Shown here piece after piece: positions 27,097-36,037 of a stretch of 64,000 nt of DNA. The notes under the pieces were generated by a model. The model searched no databases and had not been told where the DNA came from. It saw nothing but the letters and a program-made list of their open reading frames with translations. Location: positions 124,001-188,000 of the forward strand of contig JBAOID010000018.1 in assembly GCA_037045435.1 (NCBI GenBank). The letters are read 5' to 3'. Positions within the stretch are counted from its first letter, which is position 1. Each line of letters opens with the position of its first letter. Position numbers and translations under genes: made by a program. The stretch is from CBDUEF01 sp018063485 (GTDB lineage: Bacteria; Pseudomonadota; Alphaproteobacteria; Rhodobacterales; Rhodobacteraceae).

Positions 27097-30000
27097 ATGA
27101 GCATCCCCCCGATTCATCCATCTGCGCACCCATACCGAACATTCGCTTCTGGAAGGCGCGGTTCCGGTCAAGGCGCTGATTGATCTTTGCGTCAAAGCCA
27201 CCATGCCCGCCGTGGCGGTGACAGACAGCAATAACCTCTTTGCCGCGCTGGAGTTTTCCGTGCTGGCCAAGGATGCGGGCCTGCAACCGATCGTCGGCTG
27301 CCAGATCAGCCTTGCCCATGATCCGGCAGGCCAGGGCGAGAAAATCCGCCTGCCCGCGCCGGTGGTTCTGCTGGCCCAGAACGAAGCCGGTTACAAGAAC
27401 CTGATGAAGCTGAACTCGTGCCTTTATATCGACAAGGGCGGAGCACTTACTCAGGTCACGGTGGACGAGCTTTGCGCCCATTCCGAAGGCTTGATCTGCC
27501 TGACCGGCGGGCCTGATGGGCCTTTGGGCCGCTTCTTTCAGGCCGGGCAGGGGGCCAGGGCGCATGCCTTGGCTGACGCGGCTGGCGGCGAGCTTTCCGC
27601 AACCGGCTTTATGTCGAGTTGCAGCGCCATCCAGGACGCGGGCGGCGGCCATGCCTGCCGAGGAATCCAGCTTCCGAGCGCGGCATGATCGAACTCGCCT
27701 ATGACATGGGCCTGCCGCTGGTGGCGACGAATGATGTCTATTTCCCCAAATCCTCGATGTATGAGGCGCATGACGCGCTGATCTGCATCGCCGAAGGCGC
27801 CTATGTCGATCAGCAGCAGCCGCGCCGCCGTCTGACTCCGCAGCATTATTTCAAGTCCGAAGCCGAAATGGCGACCCTGTTTGCCGATCTGCCCGAGGCA
27901 TTGGAGAACACGGTCGAGATCGCCCGCCGCTGCGCCTTTGGCGTCTATAAACGCGCGCCGATCCTGCCGAAATTCGCCGATGACGAGGTGAACGAGCTGC
28001 GCCGCGCCGGCCAATGCCGGCCTGCAAGCCCGCCTTGCCGTGATCCCGCATGCGGTAACGCCCCAAGACTATCAGGCGCGTCTCGATTTCGAGTTGGGCA
28101 TCATCGAAAAGATGGGCTTTCCCGGCTATTTCCTGATCGTGGCCGATTTCATCAAATGGGCCAAGGATCAGGGCATCCCGGTTGGACCGGGGCGCGGCTC
28201 GGGTGCAGGCTCGCTGGTGGCCTATGCCCTCACGATCACCGACCTTGACCCCCTGCGCTATGCGTTGCTGTTCGAACGCTTCCTGAACCCCGAGCGCGTC
28301 TCGATGCCCGACTTCGACATCGACTTCTGCATGGACCGCCGCGAAGAGGTGATCCGCTATGTCCAGGCCAAATACGGCCGCGACAAGGTGGGCCAGATCA
28401 TCACCTTCGGAGCACTCTTGTCCAAGGCCGCTGTGCGCGATGTCGGCCGGGTGCTGCAAATGCCCTACGGTCAGGTCGACCGCCTGTCCAAGATGATCCC
28501 CGTTGAAGGGGTGAAACCGGTTTCGATCACCAAAGCCTTGGCCGATGAACCCCGCCTGCGCGAAGCCGCCAAGGAAGAGGTTGTCGCCCGCCTGCTGAAC
28601 TACGGCGCGCAGCTCGAGGGACTTTACCGCAACGCCTCCACCCATGCCGCCGGTGTGGTGATCGGCGACCGGCCGCTTGGATGAACTGGTCCCGCTCTAC
28701 CAAGACCCGAAATCCGACATGCCCGCGACCCAGTTCAACATGAAATGGGTGGAAGCGGCGGGGCTGGTAAAATTCGACTTTCTCGGCCTGAAAACCCTGA
28801 CGGTGATCCAATCCGCGCTGGATCTTTTGCGCCTGCGCGGCGTCGATATTGATATATCGCTGATCCCGCTCGACGACAAACCCAGCTATGAGCTTTACGC
28901 CAGCGCCAAAACCGTTGCGGTGTTTCAGGTGGAATCCTCGGGTATGATGGACGCCCTGCGGCGCATGAAGCCCACTTGCATCGAGGATATCGTGGCGCTG
29001 GTGGCGCTGTACCGTCCCGGTCCGATGGAGAACATCCCAACCTATTGCGAAGTGAAGAACGGGTTGCGCGATCTGGAATCCATCCACCCCACCATCGACC
29101 ATATCCTCGCCGAAACCCAAGGTATCATCGTTTATCAAGAACAGGTGATGCAAATCGCTCAGGTGATGGCGGGCTATAGCCTTGGCGGCGCCGATCTGTT
29201 GCGCCGTGCGATGGGTAAGAAGATCGCCGCCGAGATGGCCAAGGAGCGCCCAAAATTCGTCGAAGGCGCGGCGAAAACCCATAATGTGCCAAAGGAAAAG
29301 GCTGGCGAAGTCTTTGACCTGTTGGAGAAATTCGCCAACTACGGCTTCAACAAATCCCACGCCGCAGCCTATGCGGTGGTCAGCTATCAAACCGCCTATC
29401 TGAAGGCCAATTACCCGGTCGAATTCATGGCCGGGGTGATGAATTGCGATATTCATCTGACCGACAAACTCGCCGTCTACAAACGCGAGGTTGACAAGCT
29501 GGGCATCAAGACCGTCGCCCCCTGCGTCAACGCCTCGCTTGCGACCTTCACCGTCCGCGACGGCGCTGTGGTTTATGCACTTGGCGCGCTGAAAGGCGTC
29601 GGTGTCGAGGCGATGAAGCTGATCACCGAGGCGCGCGGCGACAAAGCCTTTGCCACCCTCTTCGATCTTGCCCGTCGCGCCGATCTGAAACGCGTGGGCA
29701 AACGACCGATGGAAATGCTTGCCCGCGCCGGGGGTTTTGATGCGCTGAACCCCAATCGCGCCCAGGTGTTCGAGGCGCTGGATGCGCTGGTCGCCTATTC
29801 GGCGGCGATCCATGAGGCGAAATCGTCCAATCAAGTCAGCCTGTTTGGCGAGGCGGGGGCGGATATTCCCGAACCGCGGCTGCCGTTCCGGGATGATTGG
29901 CTGCCCATAGAGCGCCTGACCCATGAACATCAGGCGATCGGATTTTACCTCTCGGGTCACCCGCTGGATGACTACATGCCGGCTTTGCGGCGCCGCGAGG

Positions 30001-30533
30001 TGAAAACCCTGACCGAGATCACGGCGCTGGCCGAACGCGGCCCACTGGTGGCGAAACTCGCAGGCTCGGTGTCGTCCAAGCAGGAAAAGAAATCGGCCAA
30101 GGGCAACCGTTTTGCCTTCGTGCAGCTTTCCGATCCGACCGGGCTTTATGAGGTGACGGTGTTTTCCGATACGCTGGAGGCTGCGCGCGACAACCTGGAG
30201 CCGGGCAAGAATGTGGTGCTGACGGTCGAGGCAACGCTGGAGGGCGAAACCCTGAAACTGCTGGCCCGTGCCGCCCAGCCGATTGATCAGGTCGCCGATC
30301 AGGCCGGCGCGCAAGACCTGCGCATCCATCTGAACAAACCCGAGGCGGTGGGGTCGCTTGCTGCGCTTCTGACGCGGGTGGAAGGGCGCAACCGAGCAAG
30401 GATCATCCTGTGTGTGCCCGATGATCAAGGCCGCGAGATTGATCTGATCCTGCCCGACCCCTATCCGGTGAACGCCCAGATCAAGGGCGCGATCAAGGCG
30501 ATGCAAGGCGTGGTGCTGGTGGAAGAGGTCTGA
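27097..30533 (+). CDS. dnaE: DNA polymerase III alpha subunit DnaE, several frame breaks
   Basis: Replicative polymerase catalytic subunit. The PHP domain begins FIHLRTHTEHSLLEGAV; the palm carries the catalytic aspartates of PDFDIDFCMDRREEV and the KFDFLGL motif; GPGRGSGAGSLVAY, NASTHAAGVVI and NKSHAAAYAVVSYQTAYLKA are diagnostic. The C-terminal OB fold is VAKLAGSVSS...RFAFVQLSDPTGLYEV. The ATG at 27097 is followed by a six-C run where the frame is lost at once; further breaks lie near 27600, 27650, 28012 and 28672. All pieces are conserved and collinear, giving a normal length of about 1145 aa. An essential gene cannot tolerate this, so sequence error is the best explanation. Confidence 0.93.
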
Positions 30534-30645
30534 TCAGGCGGCTCGCGGCGTGATCTCATTGCGCGCCTGCGGCGCAAGCCGATAAGCGCTGACGCGCGCG
30601 GGCCTTCGGCCAAGGGGGATTGCCGCCGATGGCAGGACGAGCAAA

Positions 30646-31318
30646 CTAGCGGCGGCGAAATCCCCGGCTGAACGGCGCATGAATGAGGAACATCCCGGTG
30701 ATGGTCAGCGCCGCTGTGATCAGCCAGCCCTTTGTCGCCTCGGGCCGGATCACTGCGATCAGCATCACCAGCGTGGCATAGCCCACCGCCTCGACCAGCC
30801 AGATGGCCCAGATCCCTGCAGCGCTGTTGCGCACGCGCCCGGCCACCAGCATCATTGCCAGATGGGCCGCCGCCGCCACCGTGGCAAACCCCAGCACCAC
30901 GGCAAAGCCCTGTTGCTCTATCGGCTCATAAGTCAGAAATGCCAAAACCAGCGCCAAAGAGGTTGCCATCACCAGCGCCTTGCGCCCTTCGCCCTGTCCA
31001 AAACCAAAGCTGCGATCGGCCCCGGTCATAAACCACCACCCCAGCGCGCCCAATTCCGGCAAATGGCAGCATTTCGCTGCGCGCAAAATCCAGCATCTCA
31101 CCCGCGCCGATCCCTGAGCGCCAGCGCAACGCCACCCCTGCCGCCAGCAAACACAGCCCCACCCGCAAAGCATCGGCCCAACCGGGCAGGGGCGTCGAGA
31201 TCAGCCGCGGCAAGACGATCACCCCCAGCACCACCAGCGCCACAACATCCGATCCCTCGGCCAGCCCATAAGGCAGGATCAAAGCCACCAGTGCCCCAAA
31301 AACCCTCATCCAACCCAT
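30646..31318 (-). CDS. Hypothetical inner-membrane protein, one frame break
   Basis: A protein of about 223 aa with six or so hydrophobic segments (ALVALILPYGLAEG, VVALVVLGVIVLP, VGLCLLAAGVALRW, GRKALVMATSLALVLAFLTY, VVLGFATVAAAAHLAMML, GYATLVMLIAVI, WLITAALTITGMFLIHAPF). The frame slips near 31050 between FAGIGR and LGWWFMTGAD in a run of Gs. The C-terminus ends in Arg residues (FSRGFRRR), consistent with a cytoplasmic end. I do not recognise a family. It lies after slyX in the same direction. Confidence 0.65.
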
Positions 31319-31424
31319 GCCCTAAAACCGGTCCAGAATGTGCATCCTCATCGCCTGAATATTCCTCGGGTGTCAGTGGATATGCCGCTTTGAACATCCG
31401 CTGCCCCCCCCAAAAAAGCCGCCC

Positions 31425-31628
31425 TCACCAATGCGGTGGCCTTTGATCGGCCAGCGGGATCGCGCCGGTTCCGTCACTCTCGCGCTCGGCCTCGCGCTCG
31501 GCCAATAGCTGGGTCAACCGCAACAGCCGATCCAAGTCGCGCCCTTGCCGCGCCACCACATCCGACAGGTCTTCTACTGCGCGGATCAGATGCGCGATCC
31601 GCTCTTCCAAAGCCTCGATTTGCTGCAT
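31425..31628 (-). CDS. slyX: SlyX family protein
   Basis: A 67-aa coiled-coil protein. The N-terminal heptad region (IEALEERIAHLIRAVEDLSDVVARQ) and the family's C-terminal signature ending ADQRPPHW are clear. The start at 31628 (MQQIEALEER) is chosen since residues upstream are not conserved. It is divergent from hisS. SlyX function is not established. Confidence 0.85.
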   Translation of the reverse strand: MQQIEALEERIAHLIRAVEDLSDVVARQGRDLDRLLRLTQLLAEREAERESDGTGAIPLADQRPPHW

Positions 31629-31756
31629 TCCGCCCCCTGAAATTGGTAGTCCCGTGCCGCGCAGGTTGCGCATAGCTTTTGTCTACGTCCAAACGCTTGC
31701 CGCCCCGCGCCCCATCCGATAGAGGAAACCCGAGCAAAAGCGAAGGCTGAACCAGC

Positions 31757-33265
31757 ATGGCACAGGACAAACCTACCCGCCGCCCCCGCGCCGAAACCCC
31801 CAAAGGGTTCCGCGATTATTTCGGCGCGGAAGTGATGGAACGCAAGGCAATGCTGGATGCGATCACCTCTGTGTATCATCGCTACGGGTTCGATCCACTG
31901 GAGACCTCGGCGGTGGAAACCGTTGAAGCACTTGGGAAATTCCTGCCCGATGTTGACCGCCCCAATGACGGCGTGTTTGGCTGGCAGGATGAGGACGCCG
32001 ATTGGCTGGCCCTGCGCTATGATCTGACCGCCCCCTTGGCCCGCGTCGCCGCCCAATTTCGCAATGACCTGCCCTCGCCCTACCGCCGCTATGCCTTTGG
32101 CCCGGTGTGGCGCAATGAAAAACCGGGGCCTGGGCGTTTTCGTCAATTTTATCAATGTGATGCGGATACAGTGGGCTCCGCGAGCGTTGCCGCGGATGCC
32201 GAGATTTGCGCCATGCTGGCCGACGCTTTGGAGGCCGTAGGCATTGAGCGCGGCGACTATGTGGTTCGTATCAATAACCGCAAGGTGCTGAACGGGATAC
32301 TTGAAGCCGTAGAATTGGCTAATGTGTCTGACCCTGACGGGCCGCCAGCCCATTGGGACAACATGGCCGAGTGGCACGCCAGCATTCTGCGGACAATCGA
32401 CAAATTCGACAAGGTTGGCGAAAGTGGCGTCCGCGAATTGTTAGGCAAAGGACGGCTGGATGACTCCGGTGCATTCATCAAGGGTGTGGGCCTGAGTGAT
32501 GCACAAGCGGAACCAGTCGTCGCATTTCTGACATCCAAGGGCAAAGATACAGCGACGACATTGGCGAATTTGGAGCAGGCTGTTGGCAGTTCCGAAATTG
32601 GTCTTGATGGCGTAAATGAACTGCGTTTGATAGCCGAATTGCTAGCCGCCCAAGGCTACGGTCCCGACCGTATTGTCATCGACCCCTCTGTCGTGCGTGG
32701 CTTAGGCTATTACACCGGACCGGTCTATGAAGCCGAACTCACCTTTGAAATCCTCGACGAAAAGGGCCGCAAGCGGCAGTTTGGGTCGGTTGCGGGGGGC
32801 GGGCGTTATGACGATCTGGTCAAGCGCTTCACCGGTCAGGCGGTTCCGGCGACGGGGGTTTCCATCGGGGTGGATCGGTTGCTGGCGGCCTTGCGCGCCA
32901 AGGGGCGGGTGGGCGGTGAGGCTGCGGGGCCGGTGGTGGTGACGGTGATGGACCGCGAGCGGATGGGCGATTACATGGCGATGGTGGGCGAGTTGCGCGC
33001 GGCGGGTATTCGCGCCGAGATGTATCTTGGCAACCCCAAGCAATTCGGCAACCAATTGAAATACGCCGATAAAAGGCGCAGCCCGGTGGCGGTGATCCAA
33101 GGCGGGGACGAGGCCGCAACCGGAACGATCATTCTGAAAGACCTGATTTTGGGCGCGAAAATTGCCCAGAACGCAACGCTGGAAGAATGGAAAGACCGCC
33201 CCGCGCAGGCCGAGGTTCCGCGCGCCGATCTGGTCGCGGCAGTGCAACGGATGCTGGCGCAATGA
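31757..33265 (+). CDS. hisS: Histidyl-tRNA synthetase HisS
   Basis: A class II aminoacyl-tRNA synthetase of 502 aa, the long form seen in alphaproteobacteria. Motif 2 (YAFGPVWRNEKPGPGRFRQF), the histidine-A loop (GLGYYTGPVYEA) and motif 3 (SIGVDRLLAAL) are all present, followed by the anticodon-binding domain (RAAGIRAEMYLGNPKQFG). Its stop overlaps hisZ as ATGA. Oddity: codons between about 32160 and 32710 use TTA, CTA, TTG and AT-rich choices that are rare on either side, while the protein remains well conserved, suggesting a recombined patch. Confidence 0.96.
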   Translation: MAQDKPTRRPRAETPKGFRDYFGAEVMERKAMLDAITSVYHRYGFDPLETSAVETVEALGKFLPDVDRPNDGVFGWQDEDADWLALRYDLTAPLARVAAQFRNDLPSPYRRYAFGPVWRNEKPGPGRFRQFYQCDADTVGSASVAADAEICAMLADALEAVGIERGDYVVRINNRKVLNGILEAVELANVSDPDGPPAHWDNMAEWHASILRTIDKFDKVGESGVRELLGKGRLDDSGAFIKGVGLSDAQAEPVVAFLTSKGKDTATTLANLEQAVGSSEIGLDGVNELRLIAELLAAQGYGPDRIVIDPSVVRGLGYYTGPVYEAELTFEILDEKGRKRQFGSVAGGGRYDDLVKRFTGQAVPATGVSIGVDRLLAALRAKGRVGGEAAGPVVVTVMDRERMGDYMAMVGELRAAGIRAEMYLGNPKQFGNQLKYADKRRSPVAVIQGGDEAATGTIILKDLILGAKIAQNATLEEWKDRPAQAEVPRADLVAAVQRMLAQ

Positions 33266-34347
33266 CCCCGAGCCAAGAGGCCGAACGGCTGTTTGCCGCG
33301 TTTCAGGCGGCGGGGGCGCTGCCGGTGGATTGCGATCTCTTGCTGCCCGCCGAAACCCTGCTTGACCTCTATGGCGAAGATATTCGCGCCCGCGCCTATA
33401 TCACCGCCGATCCGCTGGCGGGCGAGTTGATGTTGCGGCCTGATTTCACGGTTCCGGTGGTGCAGGCGCATATGGCGCATGGGGCGGACCCTGCGCGCTA
33501 TTGCTACAAGGGCGAGGTTTTCCGCAAGCAGGAGCACCTTGGAAACCGCGCCCGCGAATATCTGCAAGTGGGGTTCGAGGTGTTCGACCGCACCGCGCCC
33601 GAGGCCGCGGATGCTGAAGTATTCGCGCTGTTTTCCACGCTTTTGCAAGGGCTTGGCCTGCGGGCTGTCACCGGAGATATCGGGATATTGATGGCGGCGG
33701 TTCGGGGGCTGGATACCACCGCGCGGCGCAAGGCCACGCTCTTGCGCCACATCTGGCGGCCCAAGCGGTTCCGCGCCTTGCTTGATCGGTTCTCGGGGCG
33801 GGCAGCGGTGCCGGTGGCTCGGGTGCAGCTTTTGCAGCGGCTGTCCCAGGGCGCGCCCGAGGCACTGATGGCGCAGGCGGGCAGTTTTATCGGCCTGCGT
33901 GCGTCCGAAGATATCGCCGCTCGTGTGCGGGCGTTGATCGAAGACGCGCAGGCCGCGCCGATCAAGGCGACCGAGGCCGCACTGCTTTATGATCTGCTGT
34001 CGTTGCAGGCTCCGGCGCGGGCCGCGCTGACGCATTTGCGCGGGATCACCCCGATGTTGCCCGCGATTGCGCCTGCGGTGGATCGGTTTGCGCTTAGGTT
34101 GGATGCATTGGAAATGCGGGGGGTCACGACAGATACCCTGCCGTTCGAGGCGTCACTGGGGCGGACTTCGATGGAGTATTACGACGGGTTTGTCTTTGGT
34201 TTTCATGGGCCTGACAGTATGCCTGCCATTGCCAGCGGCGGACGCTATGATGCCTTGACGGCAGTGCTGGGGCAGGGGCGATCGATTCCGGCGGTGGGCG
34301 GGGTGATCCGGCCCGGCTTGGTGGCGCAGCTTTCGGAGGGCAAATGA
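33262..34347 (+). CDS. hisZ: ATP phosphoribosyltransferase regulatory subunit HisZ
   Basis: A 361-aa HisS paralogue without aminoacylation function that forms the hetero-octamer with short HisG and confers histidine feedback. HisS-like core is visible (LRPDFTVPVVQAHMAH, RYCYKGEVFRKQEHLG, EYLQVGFEVFD, TSMEYYDGFVFGFHG, SGGRYDAL). It overlaps hisS at its start (ATGA, 33262) and hisG at its end (ATGA, 34344), so the three are translationally coupled. Confidence 0.93.
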   Translation: MTPSQEAERLFAAFQAAGALPVDCDLLLPAETLLDLYGEDIRARAYITADPLAGELMLRPDFTVPVVQAHMAHGADPARYCYKGEVFRKQEHLGNRAREYLQVGFEVFDRTAPEAADAEVFALFSTLLQGLGLRAVTGDIGILMAAVRGLDTTARRKATLLRHIWRPKRFRALLDRFSGRAAVPVARVQLLQRLSQGAPEALMAQAGSFIGLRASEDIAARVRALIEDAQAAPIKATEAALLYDLLSLQAPARAALTHLRGITPMLPAIAPAVDRFALRLDALEMRGVTTDTLPFEASLGRTSMEYYDGFVFGFHGPDSMPAIASGGRYDALTAVLGQGRSIPAVGGVIRPGLVAQLSEGK

Positions 34348-35054
34348 TGCTCAAGATCGGGGTGCCCTCAAAAGGCCGGCTGATGGAGAAAACCTTCGAC
34401 TGGTTTGGCGCACATGGGATGGTGATGCGGCTGAACGGGGCCGAGCGTGAGTATTCGGGCGCGCTGGACGGCGTTGAGGGCGTTGAAATCGTGATGCTTT
34501 CGGCGGGCGAGATTGTGCGCGAACTGGCCGCAGGGCGCATCCATCTGGGTGTGACAGGATCTGACCTTGTGCGCGACAAGCTGGCAGATTGGTCGTTGCA
34601 GGTGGTGGAATGGGCCCGTCTGGGGTTTGGCCATGCCGATCTGGTGATCGCGGTGCCTGCCGTCTGGATTGATGTGGACAGCCTGGATGATCTGGACGCG
34701 GCGGCATCGGCGTTTCGGGCAAAGCAGGGGTTTCGACTGCGGATTGCGACGAAATATCATCGGTTGGTGCGCGAGTTTCTTACCGAAAACGGGATTGCCG
34801 ATTATCAATTGGTTGATAGCCAAGGGGCCACCGAAGGCACGGTGAAAAACCTGACAGCCGAAGCTGTGGCGGATATTACCTCTTCAGGGGAAACCCTGCG
34901 GGCAAATCATCTGAAAATCCTGTCGGACGGGTTGATCCATCAAAGCCAGGCAACGCTCTATGCGGCCCTTCGCGCCGATTGGGCCCAAGCGCGCCCCGTC
35001 TTGACGCAGTTGCAGGCGCGTCTGGGGCTGAAACTGCCGCCGGGTTTTGCGTAG
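34344..35054 (+). CDS. hisG: ATP phosphoribosyltransferase, short form HisG
   Basis: First enzyme of histidine biosynthesis; condenses ATP and PRPP. The 236-aa length lacks the C-terminal regulatory domain, as expected for the HisZ-dependent form. Marks: IGVPSKGRLMEKTFDWF, GVTGSDLVRDK, RIATKYHRLVREFL and the PRPP-binding VDSQGATEGTVKNLTAEAVADI. Third gene of hisS-hisZ-hisG. Confidence 0.95.
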   Translation: MMLKIGVPSKGRLMEKTFDWFGAHGMVMRLNGAEREYSGALDGVEGVEIVMLSAGEIVRELAAGRIHLGVTGSDLVRDKLADWSLQVVEWARLGFGHADLVIAVPAVWIDVDSLDDLDAAASAFRAKQGFRLRIATKYHRLVREFLTENGIADYQLVDSQGATEGTVKNLTAEAVADITSSGETLRANHLKILSDGLIHQSQATLYAALRADWAQARPVLTQLQARLGLKLPPGFA

Positions 35055-35127
35055 GATTTCACAAGCTGACTTGACCGCAGCCCGGAATCAGCGAATCCCT
35101 GCGGTTTTGATACCCTAGGAGCATATC

Positions 35128-35481
35128 ATGCGCGCCCGTTTCGTCTTGGCTCTTGCCGTAATCAGCCTGCCCGGTCTGGCCGATGCCGGTGCACTGGCCA
35201 GCGGGGATGAGATCAGGGCGGTGGTGTCAGGAAATACCGTGCAAGGCAGCCTGCTGGCCTCGGGTGATTTCACCGAGTTTTACCGCGAGGATGGGACAAT
35301 TCTGGCCAAGGATTACAGCGGAAGCTGGGTGGTCAAGGGCAATCAGATGTGTTTCACCTATGGTGAAGATCCAGAGACGTGCTGGGGCGTCGAGATTGAT
35401 GGCGCGCAAATGGTCTGGATGGGTGAGGGTGGTGCCGAGGGCACCGGAACCGTCATTTCAGGAAACCCGAATAATTACTGA
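35128..35481 (+). CDS. Hypothetical secreted protein
   Basis: A 117-aa protein with a signal peptide (MRARFVLALAVISLPGLADAGA). The mature part is a small beta-rich domain with two cysteines (GNQMCFTYG, EDPETCWGVEI) that could form a disulfide, preceded by SGDFTEFYREDGTILAKDYSG. The layout resembles small periplasmic proteins of alphaproteobacteria with a 'DG.....W.V.....C' plan, but I do not recognise a named family. The ribosome site TAGGAG precedes the ATG. Confidence 0.75.
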   Translation: MRARFVLALAVISLPGLADAGALASGDEIRAVVSGNTVQGSLLASGDFTEFYREDGTILAKDYSGSWVVKGNQMCFTYGEDPETCWGVEIDGAQMVWMGEGGAEGTGTVISGNPNNY

Positions 35482-35484
35482 GAC

Positions 35485-35913
35485 TTAACGCAGCCCAATT
35501 TCCGCGAGCGCCAGGGCCAGTCCCGCAGGCAGCACATCGTCGCGTATTCTGCCCTTGTGCAAGTCACGCGGAGATTCCGTCGGATCAAGATAGCGCCAGC
35601 CCTGAAATGGTCGGCGCTGGGCCGCTTCGGTGCGGATAACTTTATCCTCCATTACCAAGGCGCAGCGCAGTATTCCGTCTGGCCCGCGCCGCTCTTGCAG
35701 CGCGAGCAGGCGCTGACGGGCCTGCACGACGCCTTTGATCACCCAGTAAAGCGAGCCGCCGTCCAGCAATTCGACCTCGCGTTTGGGCCACATGCGGGTA
35801 ACGTGTTCGGTGGTGCCTGCGGGCCATTGGCCGCGATGGGCCTCATGCCACTCCAACAGGTCTTCGACCGAATTGGCTCCGACGCAGAGTTTGATGATGT
35901 TGAGATGCGCCAC
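35485..35913 (-). CDS. DUF1489 family protein
   Basis: A 142-aa cytosolic protein of the DUF1489 family, which is typical of alphaproteobacteria: LNIIKLCVGANSVEDLLEW, TRMWPKREVELLDGGSLYWVIKGVV, QERRGPDGILRCALVM and WRYLDPTESPRDL. It ends three bases from the convergent secreted-protein gene. Function unknown. Confidence 0.9.
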   Translation of the reverse strand: MAHLNIIKLCVGANSVEDLLEWHEAHRGQWPAGTTEHVTRMWPKREVELLDGGSLYWVIKGVVQARQRLLALQERRGPDGILRCALVMEDKVIRTEAAQRRPFQGWRYLDPTESPRDLHKGRIRDDVLPAGLALALAEIGLR

Positions 35914-36037
35914 GATTTCTCCACGCCTGTCTGGCTATCATAGAACGAAATCTGGTGGCCTCAAGGCTTGCCCACACTGGCTGTTGCGCGTATCTTGTCC
36001 GTTCACCGATTTGTGCCAGATCAAAGGAATCCGCCCC

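Noticed and set aside
28527..30506. Long open frame (659 codons) opposite dnaE
   Set aside because: Shadow of dnaE; composition rich in His, Gln and Arg as expected for antisense of GC-rich coding DNA.
27097..30533. dnaE as a pseudogene
   Set aside because: All domains and catalytic residues are conserved across the breaks and the gene is essential; no second copy is seen here. Sequence error is more likely than decay.
35914..36037. Possible cobalamin riboswitch before the B12-dependent ribonucleotide reductase
   Set aside because: The leader is only 124 bases and lacks the B12-box; nothing supports it.
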